Shown here piece by piece: positions 8,901-19,340 of a stretch of DNA of 64,000 nucleotides. The DNA is taken from contig CAXAMN010004113.1 in assembly GCA_963970005.1 (NCBI GenBank), forward strand, positions 918,026-982,025, read 5' to 3'. The notes under the pieces were generated by a model, which did no database searches, was not told the DNA's origin, and saw nothing but the letters and a program-made list of their open reading frames with translations. The position numbers and the translations under genes were made by a program. The DNA is from Durusdinium trenchii (Eukaryota; Sar; Dinophyceae; Suessiales; Symbiodiniaceae). The stretch's first letter is position 1. Each line of letters starts with the position of its first letter.

Positions 8901-11510
8901 GGGTCTGGCCCTGGAAAGCTCGTGTGCTGAACGTCGCAGACACGGCCTTGAGCGACTTGGCATGCGTAGTACGTGGATTCAACACACCTTCGTGCCCAAC
9001 ACACGTTTCCCCCATGCGGAGCTCAGGTGCTGGAATGCTACTGTTGGTCCGGCAAGCCAGTGCAGCGACCCTGACGGGTGATCAGTTCAATGATGTCTTT
9101 TCGGCATTGATCCTCAGCGGTATAAAATAGACAGACATGCAAGATTTGACCATGTTTGCCCATTCTTCTCCTCCAAGATGTGAATTCTGGGTTGTCCTGC
9201 GCGCTCCGAGCAAAAGGGATGAAGTTTTTCCGCGTGCCTCATGAAAGATCGAAAACATAAGACTGTTTGCAGTAAGGATTGTGGGTCTAAGGATTTGTGT
9301 CACAATGCTATCACAAACAACTCAGGTCACGAAAGCTAGCATCAGCTAGCTGGAGTTGCTCTTGCTTTAGCAAGTCAAGGGCTCGCAGCCTCGAGAATCA
9401 TGAATCACGTGAAAACTTCACGTGTAGGGGGCCCCCCCCCCCCGCGGGTTCAACTCCCCCCTGGGACGCTTCCGGTACGTGCTATAATGCTATGTTTAAG
9501 GGTTCAAGGCTTCAATGATGAGCATCACGGGAAGTCAGAAACCAGGCGTATCAGATACACGTGCCTTTGAGCTTCCTTCGGCATCTCAGTGCATATGGCT
9601 GACACTTCACTCGACAAAGATGCTCAAACAAACATACATAAACCAGGTGTATCTGATACGCCTGGTTTGTGACTTCCCGTGATTCAACTGTTGGATCATC
9701 ATGTATATGTAATGAGGGACTGAAGAAAAGCAACCAGTCCTGATGCACCCCTGCTAGCTTTCGTCACCTACCCTCGGCCTCAAGTGAGACATTTGCTTAC
9801 ACAACTAAAATATACTAAACTCACATATAATTACACAAAATCGCGGGGATGGTGAAGCAGTCCGGCAGTCCCTATAGTCGTGTTGTTTACTGATGCTATC
9901 CGATCAGTTTACCAGAGCTGCGAATGATATTACAGTATCCGGTTCTGGACACATTTCATTGGGAGACCAATTAAACATCCCACGCGATGTTGCACAAGCT
10001 ACTTGTGCAGTTTGTTCCTTTGTTTGTACGGGCTGTTGGATGTTGATGCTGTGTTTTGCTGTTTATATTATATATATATACCAGCGTGAGCTCGGCGTTG
10101 TTGTTTGTTGCTCGTGAACCAATATCTGCGCGCCTCAGCTCTGCAGTTGGAGCCCTGCACGTTTGTGGTCCTGGTCGCATTTCTCCTTTTTGATCCTGCT
10201 TGCAATCTAGGCAGAGGTGAAGACCATGACCAAGCACATCCGAGAAAATCTAGGAACCAAATGAATGAATAGTGCCAGCACTTCTTCAAGGAAGCTCCCT
10301 CCGCCCTCAGGCGGGGGGAGCTTCCTTGAAGAAGGGTGAGCTATGTTATCCTGCGTCAATTAAGTATGCGCCTACTTGATTAAGTAAGGAGGCAGGGCCA
10401 CGGGCTAGAAAAAGGCATTGTATCGAACCGTACAGGGCATCTACCCACCGGAGACGGGCTGCTAAGTGGTAGAGGTTTCGTGTTGGCCGAGCTCAAGAAA
10501 CCGCCTTCATCGGGGTCCCAAAGGACCACCGAAAGGAGGAGCTCCTGGCTGGACCAATCCCCTTTTCATTGACCAAGGATCCTGGTTCTGGTCTCCGGCT
10601 CCGCGGTTTTCATGCTATTGATGTGCATCTTTGCTTTGCTGTTCTCCTGGCGTTATGGAGATGGAGGACAGCTGACTTCTGAAGCTGGCCGAATGTAGGT
10701 ATAGTATAGCGATCTGGGAAGTTGCTCTGGAAAGGATTTGAGAACTCAATCTGCATTGACTTATGGATCTGGGCACCAAGAGCATCCGATCTTCTGAGCA
10801 CAAGGTGCATCAGGTATCAAGATGGTCATTCATCTGGCATCGAAATGAAGTTTCCCGACTGGAGTTTCTTGACTGGAGGGTACAGCCCAGATCAGTCAAG
10901 AAATCCCGGAGAACAAGAAAGAAGCGTCGCATCATCCTTTCTTGTTGGACATCCAATATGCTGCCAACTGTTGTGATGATGTTAGCAACCACCGAAACCA
11001 TAATGACCCATGACTTGACCCATTTACTTAAGAGCAATCATGAACTACAAAATGAAAACACTCAGTCGGTGCAGTTTTGGGATATGTTCAGATGTGTTCA
11101 GGTGTGTTGAACGTTAAACGCGTAGACAGCGTGGCCTAGCAAAACGCTCCCCTGAAAAGCGATGCTCATGTGATGTTGGCGATCTTCAATTGGACACCTG
11201 TTGACGAATCGACCCCGGCCAGGAAGGAGTGTGCTCCATTTAGGGGCCGACATCAATGCCGAGACAATGTCAAAAGCACTGATGCTTGGTGGACCCGGCT
11301 TCTATCTGTGTGACACAGATGTCACAAACGAGTGTTTTGTCCGGAAGTTCGATTGCCCACCTGCACTCTCAGACTGTGTCCAGGAAAGATTGCGCAGCAG
11401 GGCTTTTGAAGATTGAATCCGCACAGCTGAAAGAGAAGCTGGGCAAGATCAACACCTATGACTTGGAAGCTCTTCAGGCCACCATCACACTGGTATCCCT
11501 CGATTCTTGG
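2792..11510 (+). CDS. gene A: Cys-rich multi-pass membrane protein, 3' part
   Basis: Multi-exon gene recognised because its exons match gene B (32-54 kb) in order and strand. Exons, ends approximate unless stated below: 2792-2983, 3159-3284, about 3490-3580, 5197-5365, 5613-5725, 6036-6090, 6724-6895, 7244-7330, 7517-7610, 8874-8965, 9050-9126 and 11384-11510. The first two encode the end of a Cys-rich extracellular region. The rest carry hydrophobic segments of a polytopic membrane protein (for example SYDLVDSKA, NVMQTIAVFGLMS, LMAIFVVGFF, WFGMLLLLG, VWPWKARVLNVADTA) and end with NTYDLEALQATITLVS. The 5' half (signal peptide, binding domain, GCC exons) is not visible and probably lies left of the window. 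The protein is inferred to sit in a membrane; ligand and function are unknown. No frame-breaking change was seen in the recognised exons. Confidence 0.68.
3159..3284 (+). CDS. gene A exon, Cys-rich CPGGKPG segment
   Basis: Follows CGCCCAG|GT and ends AGTG|GTGTGA, in phase with the previous exon. Reads GEPRASCPGGKPGDCAGG then IPCARCPGGQTWAGKECAEC. The gene B counterpart is at 45558-45681, with the same Cys positions and the QTW.GK.C..C ending. Confidence 0.75.
3490..3580 (+). CDS. gene A exon, LLKSYDLVDSKA segment
   Basis: Short segment CLLKSYDLVDSKADGEASP matching LLKAYDFVDSKARAEPSP of gene B (about 45886-46000). It is inferred to be the end of the first membrane helix and the loop after it. 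Borders were not resolved. Confidence 0.55.
3600..5190. other. gene A intron, no gene seen
   Basis: T-rich sequence between recognised exons of gene A. No conserved coding segment and no strong inverted repeat seen. Confidence 0.5.
5197..5365 (+). CDS. gene A exon, IAVFGLMS membrane segment
   Basis: Begins after CACCAG|GCATG and reads ACLIAAGIAFNVMQTIAVFG, LMSVTWSQSLSSASSG and FLLDLDQLGLNCVS. Gene B 46547-46700 (VGKIASSIAINVVQNIAVFG, LMSVDW, FILLDLDQLSLS) aligns without gaps over the first 40 residues. One or two hydrophobic helices are predicted by eye. Confidence 0.75.
5613..5725 (+). CDS. gene A exon, membrane segment
   Basis: Reads VLGSNNVTRFLLRVAIFPVA then SLTLLSRWALAVRT. The gene B counterpart at 47002-47128 is LIGHGNLFRFVVSGLLLPGA then TLVLILRWAAMRF. 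A hydrophobic helix is bounded by basic residues. The exon may start further upstream, because the frame is open back to about 5559. Confidence 0.65.
6036..6090 (+). CDS. gene A mini-exon KKWVFFKT
   Basis: After ATCAG|GTC; reads VKKWVFFKTMNCTSDDL. The gene B counterpart VWKFFKTVNTIGTLLQ lies at 48313-48360 with a clear GTGAG donor. Short and identified only by the paralogue match. Confidence 0.55.
6724..6895 (+). CDS. gene A exon, undivided LKYPSTFCGD segment
   Basis: One uninterrupted exon reading VGFATFSAVSLQPLMCYHHP, NGLHSILKYPSTFCGDSEHV and IMIVIGMVLWL. In gene B the same protein segment is split after HPN (codon AAT G|) by a 391-bp intron, which is the main evidence for intron gain in B. 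It contains two hydrophobic stretches. Confidence 0.75.
7244..7330 (+). CDS. gene A exon, LMAIFVVGFF membrane segment
   Basis: After ACCAG|GTT; reads VLMAIFVVGFFAACSLAAWK then MPTWS. Gene B 49622-49710 reads ALMAIFVCGFFVTCSWAIWK LPAWS. Very clear paralogue match over a predicted membrane helix. Confidence 0.75.
7517..7610 (+). CDS. gene A exon, FRLDTWWFGMLLLLG segment
   Basis: After CTCAG|GTA; reads VQSFTFLTGKFRLDTWWFGM LLLLG. Gene B 49985-50080 reads VQAFTFLSSKFRLDVWYFGL LLLLG. Membrane helix near the exon end. Confidence 0.75.
8874..8965 (+). CDS. gene A exon, RVWPWKARVLNVADTA segment
   Basis: Reads VMLLYLCALVRVWPWKARVL NVADTALSDLA. Matches B at 51258-51370 and C at 15604-15715, so this exon is present in all three paralogues. 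Confidence 0.7.
9050..9126 (+). CDS. gene A exon, DVFSALILSG segment
   Basis: Reads SAATLTGDQFNDVFSALILS. Weak but ordered match to ASDEDFAETFSAVILGAF in gene B (51885-51960) and SEEFSEEFSAVMLARIV in C (16262-16335). Confidence 0.55.
9405..9433. repeat. short palindrome and C-run
   Basis: TCACGTGAAAACTTCACGTG is an 8-bp inverted repeat around a 4-base spacer, followed closely by a run of about 12 C. It may mark a mobile-element end; nothing more can be said. Confidence 0.4.
9524..9683. mobile_element. 160-bp MITE with 37-bp terminal inverted repeats
   Basis: Left arm 9524-9560 (starting ATCACGGGAAGTCAGAAACC) and right arm 9647-9683 (ending TTGTGACTTCCCGTGAT) are reverse complements at 36 of 37 positions. 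About 86 bp of unrelated sequence separates them. No coding capacity. It lies in an intron of gene A. The target duplication is not clear; TTCAA occurs 8 bp outside the left arm and directly at the right end. Confidence 0.8.
10281..10334. repeat. 25-bp hairpin with 4-base loop
   Basis: Arms 10281-10305 (CTTCTTCAAGGAAGCTCCCT...) and 10310-10334 are complementary at 24 of 25 positions around the loop CTCA. GC-rich stem, so a stable RNA or DNA hairpin. It lies in the presumed 9.1-11.4 kb intron of gene A, in which no coding segment was recognised. Confidence 0.85.
11384..11510 (+). CDS. gene A distal exon, NTYDLEAL segment
   Basis: After GTCCAG|GAAAGATTGC; reads KDCAAGLLKIESAQLKEKLG then KINTYDLEALQATITLVSLD. 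Gene B (54241-54370) and C (17956-18070) carry the same acidic, non-hydrophobic segment, inferred to be cytoplasmic. The true stop codon and any later exon were not identified. Confidence 0.7.
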
Positions 11511-14500
11511 AGAGGAACAATTGGATAAGATCGAGTCATAGGCCTATGGGTTGAGACATGGGTCGCCCATAGGTCTACTGGTTCTCCAAACCAGAGTTTG
11601 CCCCCCGTTCCTTTAGTCCATTCCGTCTTATTTTGGGGAGCCTTCGAAAACAATCCCCGATATTTAGATGGAGGTCCATCTAGACCAACAAACTTGGGGA
11701 ATGCGCCATTTACTCTCCATCCACTATACACAGACAATTGATCAGGCTCCACCTTCTTCGACTCTTCATCTATCTCCAACGGCGCTTGCATTACCTTGGG
11801 TCATGGGGCCACGAGTATGTGGGGCTGGATTCCACAAGGTCTTAAGAGTCTTATGTATTAAGTAGTGTTGAGTAATGTACGTTCCAAGGGATTCAGAAAT
11901 CGCTTGGCCACCACTTGAAATGTCGGTGATTAAATTGGATATGTTGCTACCTTGCCGCTCTAGCAAACGCATCATTGTGCTAGACGTGCGCTAGGGCCGG
12001 TGCTTGTCGCTGCTGCAGATCGTGTGCCTACATGTGGAGCGTGAGTAATTACACAGTAGTTAACGGCTCGACCGAACTGTGCAGATGTCACCTGTTATAG
12101 AGACTACAAATTGCTACACTACAGACTTGCACGTCAGATATGCATGCATTTAGTTAGCAGTATTTAGAACAGTTTGACCCTATAGACGATCCAAAGGCAA
12201 GAACGCTACTATGTTTAGAAAGGGCCTTCTCACAAGACAGCCAACATTGTCCTGAGAACGGGTTGTTGTACGCATCCATCAATTGAAAGCCTTGTACATG
12301 CATACCCATGCGCACTGCATTCCATGTATGACGCAGCATATGATGTACACACAGAGGGCCACCCATGGTATTGTATTTGTATATATGTATATATATATAT
12401 ATATATGCATGTGTGTGTGTGCGCGTGTGCTTGATGTACATATATATATATATACAGTAAGTGTACACAGCTTTTTGGCGGGGTACGTGGCACATTGAAA
12501 ACGTGGGTTTCGTTTGTTTTGAATGTCCGGTTCGCATTCGCAGGTTCCGGGAGACCTGTTTGAACAAGTCTTGTGACCAAGTTGCGACGTTTCAACATGA
12601 ATCATTCATTTCAGATCATCTGGGCGCTTGACAGCCAGTCCAGCCAGCTGGTCTTCCACTTCCATGGTGATAGATTTCAGGGAGCGTAGTGGTATGGTAG
12701 TGGTTCTTCGCGACTCAGGAGCTGATCCAAAGCCCATGGCGCTTCAACTCTCGAGTTGCCTTACAAGCCATTCGAGGCACCGTGGCATGGCGGTCTCAGC
12801 TTTGAACACCGGTTCGCTTGCGTACCGTTGCGCAGGTGAAGCACCAAGCACTGATGGTTGCCCACAAGTTTGGCTCCCAGAAACCGGCCAGTGATGACAC
12901 TGGGACCATCAGCTTCGTTCAAGGGAGCACCAACTTAGCAGCTTAAGCACCTGCTTCGCGAGGAGCAGCACGTGCCAGTACAGGCACCCCCTGTGCTGAG
13001 TGTGCTGCCTGAGCAGACACAGCCCCATTGTGTGGAGCACTGAGTCGGAGTAGTTCAGAGTTGAATTGGCGCTCAGACATGTTGATCTGGAGTAGCTTCA
13101 GCTCAGAGTTGGCAAAACCAATGCTGTCCACCAAAAGAGTCCTAAATGTGTAAATAACTACTCAGTATCAGCTTCGAATTGCTCAGGCATTGTCTTCAGG
13201 CTATCCGAAACATGATCCAAACATGCCGCGTAATGTTTAAAATCGTTTTACCCGCCAACTTTCAATCACCGGCCGAGTTTGTCCACTTTGCTGCGTCCTA
13301 ACATGTCGACGGCATGACGACAGCATGTCGCGTGAGGTGCCAGAGTTCAGCAACCATGAGGAGAAGTTGGTCAGCTCTGACTCTCATAAGGCGCAGGTCA
13401 GCACACACGTGGCACATCGTTTGTCGACTTCCAAACTTCGGTTGGGGAGAGTGGTGGTGTGTGGACAGGAGCCTTCATTACTGGAGTAGATTTGTGAGAG
13501 CAATTTGCCACTTGTGGCTCGGGAGATTTGGCAATTTCATGCAATTTCCTTTAGTCATGGCCGCTGAAGTCAATTTTTGCAGTGCAACATGCGACAACGA
13601 CGCCTGTTTGCATGCACAAAGTTCCTTCGTGTTTCCCATGAGCGGATGGTGACCCATCGCGCGAACGGTGAAATGTAAATGTTTACCACTTGTATTTCGT
13701 GAACCCCTGAGTGAAGGCTGTGCTGTAGAATCTGATGGCCAAGCCACAGACCATCACAACCCCAGGGGTGCTGTGCCAATCCTCGAGGATGCGCAGCGCG
13801 CGATTGGGCACTTGAGCTGTTGGAAGGAGTAGATCCATATCATTCCATATATATACATATCTACATAATTTTACTATACATATACATCATATACATATGT
13901 ATAGATATATATAATAGATATTCAAAATGTGTTATTGTTTGTTATGGGACTCAGCCCAGACACTCCATGTCTCAATGTACGGAAGATTTTCCAGAAGTTC
14001 ACCCCATAGTATTACCTTTGATGACCCATGTTCTCCCATGGTAATTCTTCCAGTCCCATGCAGGGAGCCGAATCTCGCCACTCCATACCTCAGTGGATCG
14101 GCCCAGCCTCGGTGGACTTTGGTTTGCTCTGACGGAATCTGACGATCTATTGAAATAGGGAGACCTCCCAGCCCACGAGCTTGGGAGTCTCCTTATTCAA
14201 ATGCACACCCATCTAACCAAATCTTGGTGAAATTGACCGTGACATCCACTGGACCTGCGGCCTGCTGAAAGGGCTTGAAATGTTCGACCCCAAAAAGGTG
14301 CCAACTTGGCCAAAGCTAAGTGATACACTCTGTGATGAGCAACTGAGTGTTTGGGCTCTCGTTCCGTCCAACCCTCCTTCAGATGTGAGACGGTGGCCAC
14401 TTGGATCAGTCAGACTGGCTTTGATATGGTTCGATTGTATTTACACACCTATTACATCAGTTGCTTGCTTTCAGCTGTCAAGGACTTTCAGACATGCTGG

Positions 14501-15140
14501 CATTGCACGTTGTGTTATTCAATCGAATGCTTCTTGTGCATGACAGTGCATGATTGCGTGTTTCATCGCAGCCATTTGGGCTTGCAAATGCAAGTTGGCA
14601 AATCCACCATGCGACACTTGGCGTTGGTGCTACTACTGTATTGTGGCAGAGACTTGTTCACGCCAAGCAGTGCTTTTCAGATGGCATTCCTGCGTTTGAG
14701 CGACTTGGTGATTACCTAATAGACTTCACAGTTGACTTTGCAGCATTGACCGCGGGTAAAGCATCAGATGTGTTCTGGCCCCCATGTTGGACATGATCGA
14801 GCAAGGGCAGCCCTTCGATATGTTCCATCGGAGGCTAATTGCTTGACACGTTAGTAGCCAACGATTCGCTCATGGCCAATGAATGAAACAAGAAGCATCC
14901 ATGCCGTCGATGAACGAACCAAAAGAAGCACCCATGCCGCACACACACACACACATGTTGAGAGACAGTTGCGGGATGTGCGGCTTTCTGTCAGACCTGT
15001 GGGATCCCAAAAACAGTTTTTGCATGCTTTTGCCCAGTTGCTTCATTTGGTCCCCACGGTTCGCGGCCTGGTCTGGGGATGTTTGGGGTGTGTTTTTTGG
15101 CTCCAAGTCGTGCGGAGCTGAACCCACTGACTCCGATTTT

Positions 15141-15205
15141 CCCTAGGGATCCAGTCGTACCTTCTCAGGTACGGTGGGTTTCACCTCATACAGCTCCACC
15201 TGGCT
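15141..15205. repeat. H2 palindromic element, one end
   Basis: Begins CCCTAGGGATCCAGTCGTAC and continues with CTTCTCAGGTACGG, the same terminus as the complete H2 copies at 34389 and 35796. No matching right end was found, so this copy is partial. Confidence 0.6.
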
Positions 15206-15463
15206 TCATGAGCCTTTTGTTGAATGATTGGAGGATCATGGAGGATCTAGGTGTGGCGTTTTGCACCATGTGATGTGTGTCTCCAGTTCTTAGATGGCAG
15301 TGGGTCAAAACTCGGGCACCCTGGTTGACCCCGGGTCAAGCGAACAGATTTGTCTTTTAGGAATGTCAACCTCCCATGGTTTGCTGGGTTTTCGGTGCCA
15401 TGACGAAACCAGCCACATGTTCTTCTTGTGTGTTCCTTTTGGACTCCTTGTTGCTGGCTTGTT

Positions 15464-15525
15464 GATACTGGTAGTAATGCCCGTGTTACTAGTAGCGATG
15501 CCCTTGTTAGTAGTAATGTTCCTTT
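15464..15525. repeat. TAGTAGTAATGCCCTTGTTA-type repeat
   Basis: Short reiterated units (GTAGTAATGCCCGTGTTACT, GTAGCGATGCCCTTGTTAGT). A related tract occurs at 57765-57905. The hydrophobic frame it gives is a repeat artefact. Confidence 0.6.
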
Positions 15526-15603
15526 TTGCGTCGGGGCCAAAAGGCGTCAGCATGGCGTTTTCATCGTTCAGCCTTGGTTTTGTTCCTCGCTCGTGTGAGG
15601 CAG

Positions 15604-18070
15604 GTGGCCTGGGGGAGCTGGACGATATTGCTCTACCAGTCCATTTTGCTGAAAGTTTGGCCCTGGAAGGCTTCAGTCCTCAACTTTGCGGATACCGCTT
15701 GCAGCCACTTGGGATGACGCCATATGATGCCGTATGGGTAAAAGTGGGGAAAATCATGGACTCGTGACCCAAGAAGTAAATACAATAGAGTCTTAGGGCC
15801 ATTGGAGCCATTGGTTTCTAGCATCAACTTGTTTTGTCAATTGAGTAACTGAATTTTTGGAGTTAAGATAAGATGATACAAACGCAACAAGACAACATTA
15901 GCGAATCATCAGCAAGAAACTGAGAAAGACATACTATGCAATAAGGATGCAATAAGGGTATTTGGTGCACATGCTTCTTGACAACCACCTCCACTCCGTC
16001 AATATATAAATGCTGTGTGGGGGTGGATGGTTGAGGATTGTGTATACATATATTATATATATATACCCATTATAAATACAAATATATATATATATTGTAT
16101 GCATTTGTATGCAACAGGCGCGAGGGATAGATCCAAATTTCGCATTCACGCCTCTATTTGATTCCAGAGATGGGCTCGTGCTTTCTGGAAGCCTTTGGGA
16201 TCCACGCCTGTGCCGTTGCGCTAAGGCGTTTGCTTGCTCCTTTTGATCAACCACTCGGTGCTTTTTGTGACTTCACCTGAGACAAAGAGGGTTTCTGAGG
16301 AGTTTTCTGAGGAGTTCTCAGCAGTGATGCTTGCCCGCATTGTGAATGCGCGCGTGTGCCGTCTGATTCGAGTCCAACAACCCAGCAAAGACAAAGCGTT
16401 GCGGTTGAGTCTTGGTTCTGTGATGTTTCAGGTGAACACAGTTTGTTTGCACATTTTTTGCACGAAAAGCATCTCCCAGGAGCACCCGTTCTGTTCTATT
16501 TTCGGGGTCCTTGGAGTGCGTGAAGTGGAGTAAAGTCTGTACAGCAGCATCGCTCTTTGTGCCATCCATCCACGGCTTATCCATTCAGTGGAGTTCAGAC
16601 GTTTTGTTCTGGATCCTGAGAACAGTCCTGCCGTTGCTTTTTTGGAACTCATTTGGCCAATGTTGGGTGCAGACAAATGTATGATTTCTTTTCATGCAGG
16701 TTGAAGGGGAGCAAACAACTCGGACTGAAGTCCAAAAGAAGACACAAACTAGAAGACAACACAGCAGGCAACTGAGCAGATTTCTTTTCACATGTTTTGT
16801 TTCCATGATGCCCCAAGGACCCAAAAAGCGCCTTATAAACCGTTGTTTTCCACAGTGTCCTCCTCTCCGGAACTCCCTGGGTCGCCGTCCTCTCCGGAGC
16901 TCGCCCAAGGATCACCGCGCTGCTCGCGGCCTTGCTGGCGTCCATGGGTCTTTGGTGCCTCTTGGCGCTCCTGCTGTCGCACCTGAACGCCCGCGGTGCC
17001 CGGACAGGCACCGCGCACGGAGCGAACCCGTGCAGCTGGGAGCGCTTGGGGCGTGGAGGCCGAAAGAAGTGTGAGAGACTGCCAGCTGCGAGGCGTCCAT
17101 GGAGTCTCAAAGTACCACACAAGACGGGTGCAAGTACCGGTTTATGAAGGCCCCATGTCCCATTTTCGAAGGAGGGTGCAGGCTGGCGTAGTTTTTATCG
17201 CCACCTTTTGAGTCATGTGTGGCAGTAGGAGACACACGTGTGATTCGGGAATGACACATCGGGCGGTCTCGCAGAGGGACTGGGCTCCTTGGGCCTTCAG
17301 AACGCCCACTTCGAGTCTTCATGGGCCTTATTTGGAGTTCGTTGGAATCCAGCTTTATAGGGGGACTCGATCAGCACATGGACCACATGGGGTGGTTGAT
17401 TTTTTGGACCCCCCTGATATCCCCTGATGAGGAGTTGACCATCCAATATCCATCCATTCTGATCAGGTGGTCGTTGAAGATCTGAGTCCGAAGTTGGTAG
17501 ACCCGTTCTGCCAGGTCAGTGTTTACTCAACTTTGGCACCGGACCCGAGACCGCCATGGTTTCCCAAGCCTTGCGCCTTGGTTCCACAGCAGGTGCCGAA
17601 TTGCCTGCATTTCCATCGCTCAGTTTCTGGAAGCCAAGGATAAAAAGGCCACATGTGCCACATGTATGGGGCAAGTCAGGCCCTCCAAGAGTCGGTTCAA
17701 AGACTCAATTTCAAAGACCAGGAGTTGGCTGCTGGTTGCAGAATGTTTCAGGTGTTGTCAACATGTTGTCCAAGCTAATCTGTGGGATGATCACCGATCA
17801 CCCGCAGATTCAACCCACCTCACTCCAGTTGCAAACACCTAAGCGGAATGGTCCGAAAAACATCCGCTCTCATATCTCCACCCGGGGCTCTCAGGCATTC
17901 TCAGCCCCCCAGATACCCTCAGGCCCCCGGAGGCCTAAGCACTGAGCTCGCTGAGGAGGGATCCAAAGAACTCTTGGAGATTGAAGCTTTGCAACTTGAA
18001 GAGAGCCTCATGGAGTTGAACACTTGCGACTTGGGAGCTCTCATCCGGACCATCACTTTGATTTCTATGG
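15604..18070 (+). pseudogene. fragment C: 3' partial paralogue of genes A and B
   Basis: Three exons in the same order as the 3' end of A and B. 15604-15715 reads VAWGSWTILLYQSILLKVWP WKASVLNFADTACSHL after GAGGCAG|GTGG. 16262-16335 reads SEEFSEEFSAVMLARIVNA. About 17956-18070 reads ELLEIEALQLEESLMELNTC DLGALIRTITLISM. The first exon is closer to B (only a few differences in 38 residues) than to A. No Cys-rich or upstream membrane exon was found between 11.5 and 15.6 kb, so C is probably a truncated duplicate; the exons themselves are open. It could still be transcribed, or earlier exons could be too diverged to see. Confidence 0.55.
16855..17110 (+). CDS. possible first exon with signal peptide
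   Basis: GC-rich segment after a good acceptor (GTTGTTTTCCACAG, ending 16854). The first ATG, at 16944, starts MGLWCLLALLLSHLNARGA, a typical secretory signal, followed by NPCSWERLGRGGRKKCERLP. It does not match the first exon of gene B. It lies between exons 2 and 3 of fragment C, so it may instead be an internal exon: the frame is open upstream through ITALLAALLA. Confidence 0.35.
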
Positions 18071-18843
18071 CCTCTTGCCTGATGTCAAGGGGAAAGGACA
18101 GGAAACCGCTTTTCAGGTTGCAACGTGATGTGTTGTACTTCTTCATGGACACAAGAACAGCACCACCAAAGGAGTCACTTCCCACTACTCAAGCTTCAGG
18201 CTACTTCGCTCCTAGCATGCAGTATGACAAGCCCTCGAAAGTCAAGAGGACGTTCTTCCAATCATCATTTTTGCCAAAGTAAATTCTTCGACTTGAGGGA
18301 GAGGACCGAGTTAAATCAAGTTAGTATCAACAAAAGGGCCACGTCTCACGGCGAGGCGTCGTGCCCGATGACCAAGTAGCCTACAATGGGTAGAAAGTTA
18401 GTGACTCTCCCAAAGGGCGAAATCTCGCCTCCATCACCATCCAAGAATCAGGGGCATGGGAGGGGTTCCATGACCTCGGGAATTCCACATGAGTGGCCAA
18501 GAAAAAACACACGATGCGCATATGTAGTGGGTGATCCCAGCATTGACTCACATGAAAAATCACATTGAATTGTTACTGATTTACTGCAAATTATGACCCC
18601 CCCGCCCAGTACAAGCACGGCTGCCAGGTATGGGGGGACGCACCGGGGCATCCGGCAGGGCTTGGTGGTGGTCCACTTCGATGATTGCTGGATGGAGGGT
18701 ATAGTCGGAAGCTATGCCTGCCTATATATAACTACCATACCTGCACATGAGTTTCGCGAACCATTACGATCCGGTTAGATCCAGGTCAGCCAGCCATAGA
18801 TGAAAGGTAATTACTCTCCTGTGTCCCTACTTAGGTCAAGCAC

Positions 18844-19086
18844 ATGTATGCTGCAGACTCCAGTGAGTCTTTGCGAATTCTCCGACCTAGGAGGAGTGCA
18901 TCCTCCTCCCCCCCAAAAAGAACTTCGGCTGCCGAGCATCTGCCGAAACCGCTGCCGTGTTCCCGGCCTTCTCACCCCCGTTCGAAGCATCGAATCGAGA
19001 AGAACCGATCTAGCTCAGCTCCACCGAGGAGGTTCTTCCGTGCTTTGAGCGCAACTTCAATTCCCGCGTGGCCTTCAACTCACTAA
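18844..19086 (+). CDS. possible basic, Ser/Pro-rich terminal exon
   Basis: Open frame reading SESLRILRPRRSASSSPPKR, SAAEHLPKPL and RIEKNRSSSAPPRRFFRALS, ending at a stop at 19086. Composition and richer GC differ from the surrounding intron-like sequence. It could be the cytoplasmic tail of fragment C, but there is no paralogue in A or B to prove it. Confidence 0.3.
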   Translation: MYAADSSESLRILRPRRSASSSPPKRTSAAEHLPKPLPCSRPSHPRSKHRIEKNRSSSAPPRRFFRALSATSIPAWPSTH

Positions 19087-19245
19087 GTGGAAAATATTCG
19101 AGCCTCGCAAAACGGGTGGATTCGTGGCCAGACCCATGGCCGGGCGCAAGTCTCATGTATGGGGGTGTATGAGAATAGGCAGACCCATGGAACATCATGG
19201 AACCAATGGATTTTAGGTGATGTTCCTTTTACCGAAAACTCAATA

Positions 19246-19340
19246 CACTCCCGAAAACTAACATGGACCCTGAAAATGGATCTTTGGAAGACTAGTTTCC
19301 TCCACAAACCAGTGGTTTTCAGGGTCCATGTTAGTTTTCC
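19246..19340. repeat. H1 hairpin element, copy a
   Basis: Perfect 24-bp inverted repeat: 19253-19276 (GAAAACTAACATGGACCCTG...) and 19316-19339. The left end is CACTCCC. The loop contains CACAAACCAGTGG. Best copy of a family seen repeatedly in introns and spacers of this window. Confidence 0.85.

Larger units (their letters stand above)
11520..15600. other. spacer between gene A and fragment C
   Basis: No exon could be matched to A or B here. The stretch holds TA/TG microsatellites at 12370-12460 and 13840-13925 and a CA run near 14940. A hydrophobic segment MIACFIAAIWACKCKLANPP near 14547-14610 vaguely resembles the LMAIFVVGFF exon, but I do not trust it. Confidence 0.4.

Noticed and set aside
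9440-9465. tRNA-like B box (GGGTTCAACTCC)
   Set aside because: No matching A box, acceptor stem or anticodon arm around it; flanked by a C-run.
15294-15767. 157-residue hydrophobic protein
   Set aside because: Hydrophobic run comes from a GTAGTAATGCCC-type repeat, and its 3' half overlaps, in another frame, the better-supported exon of fragment C (15604-15715).
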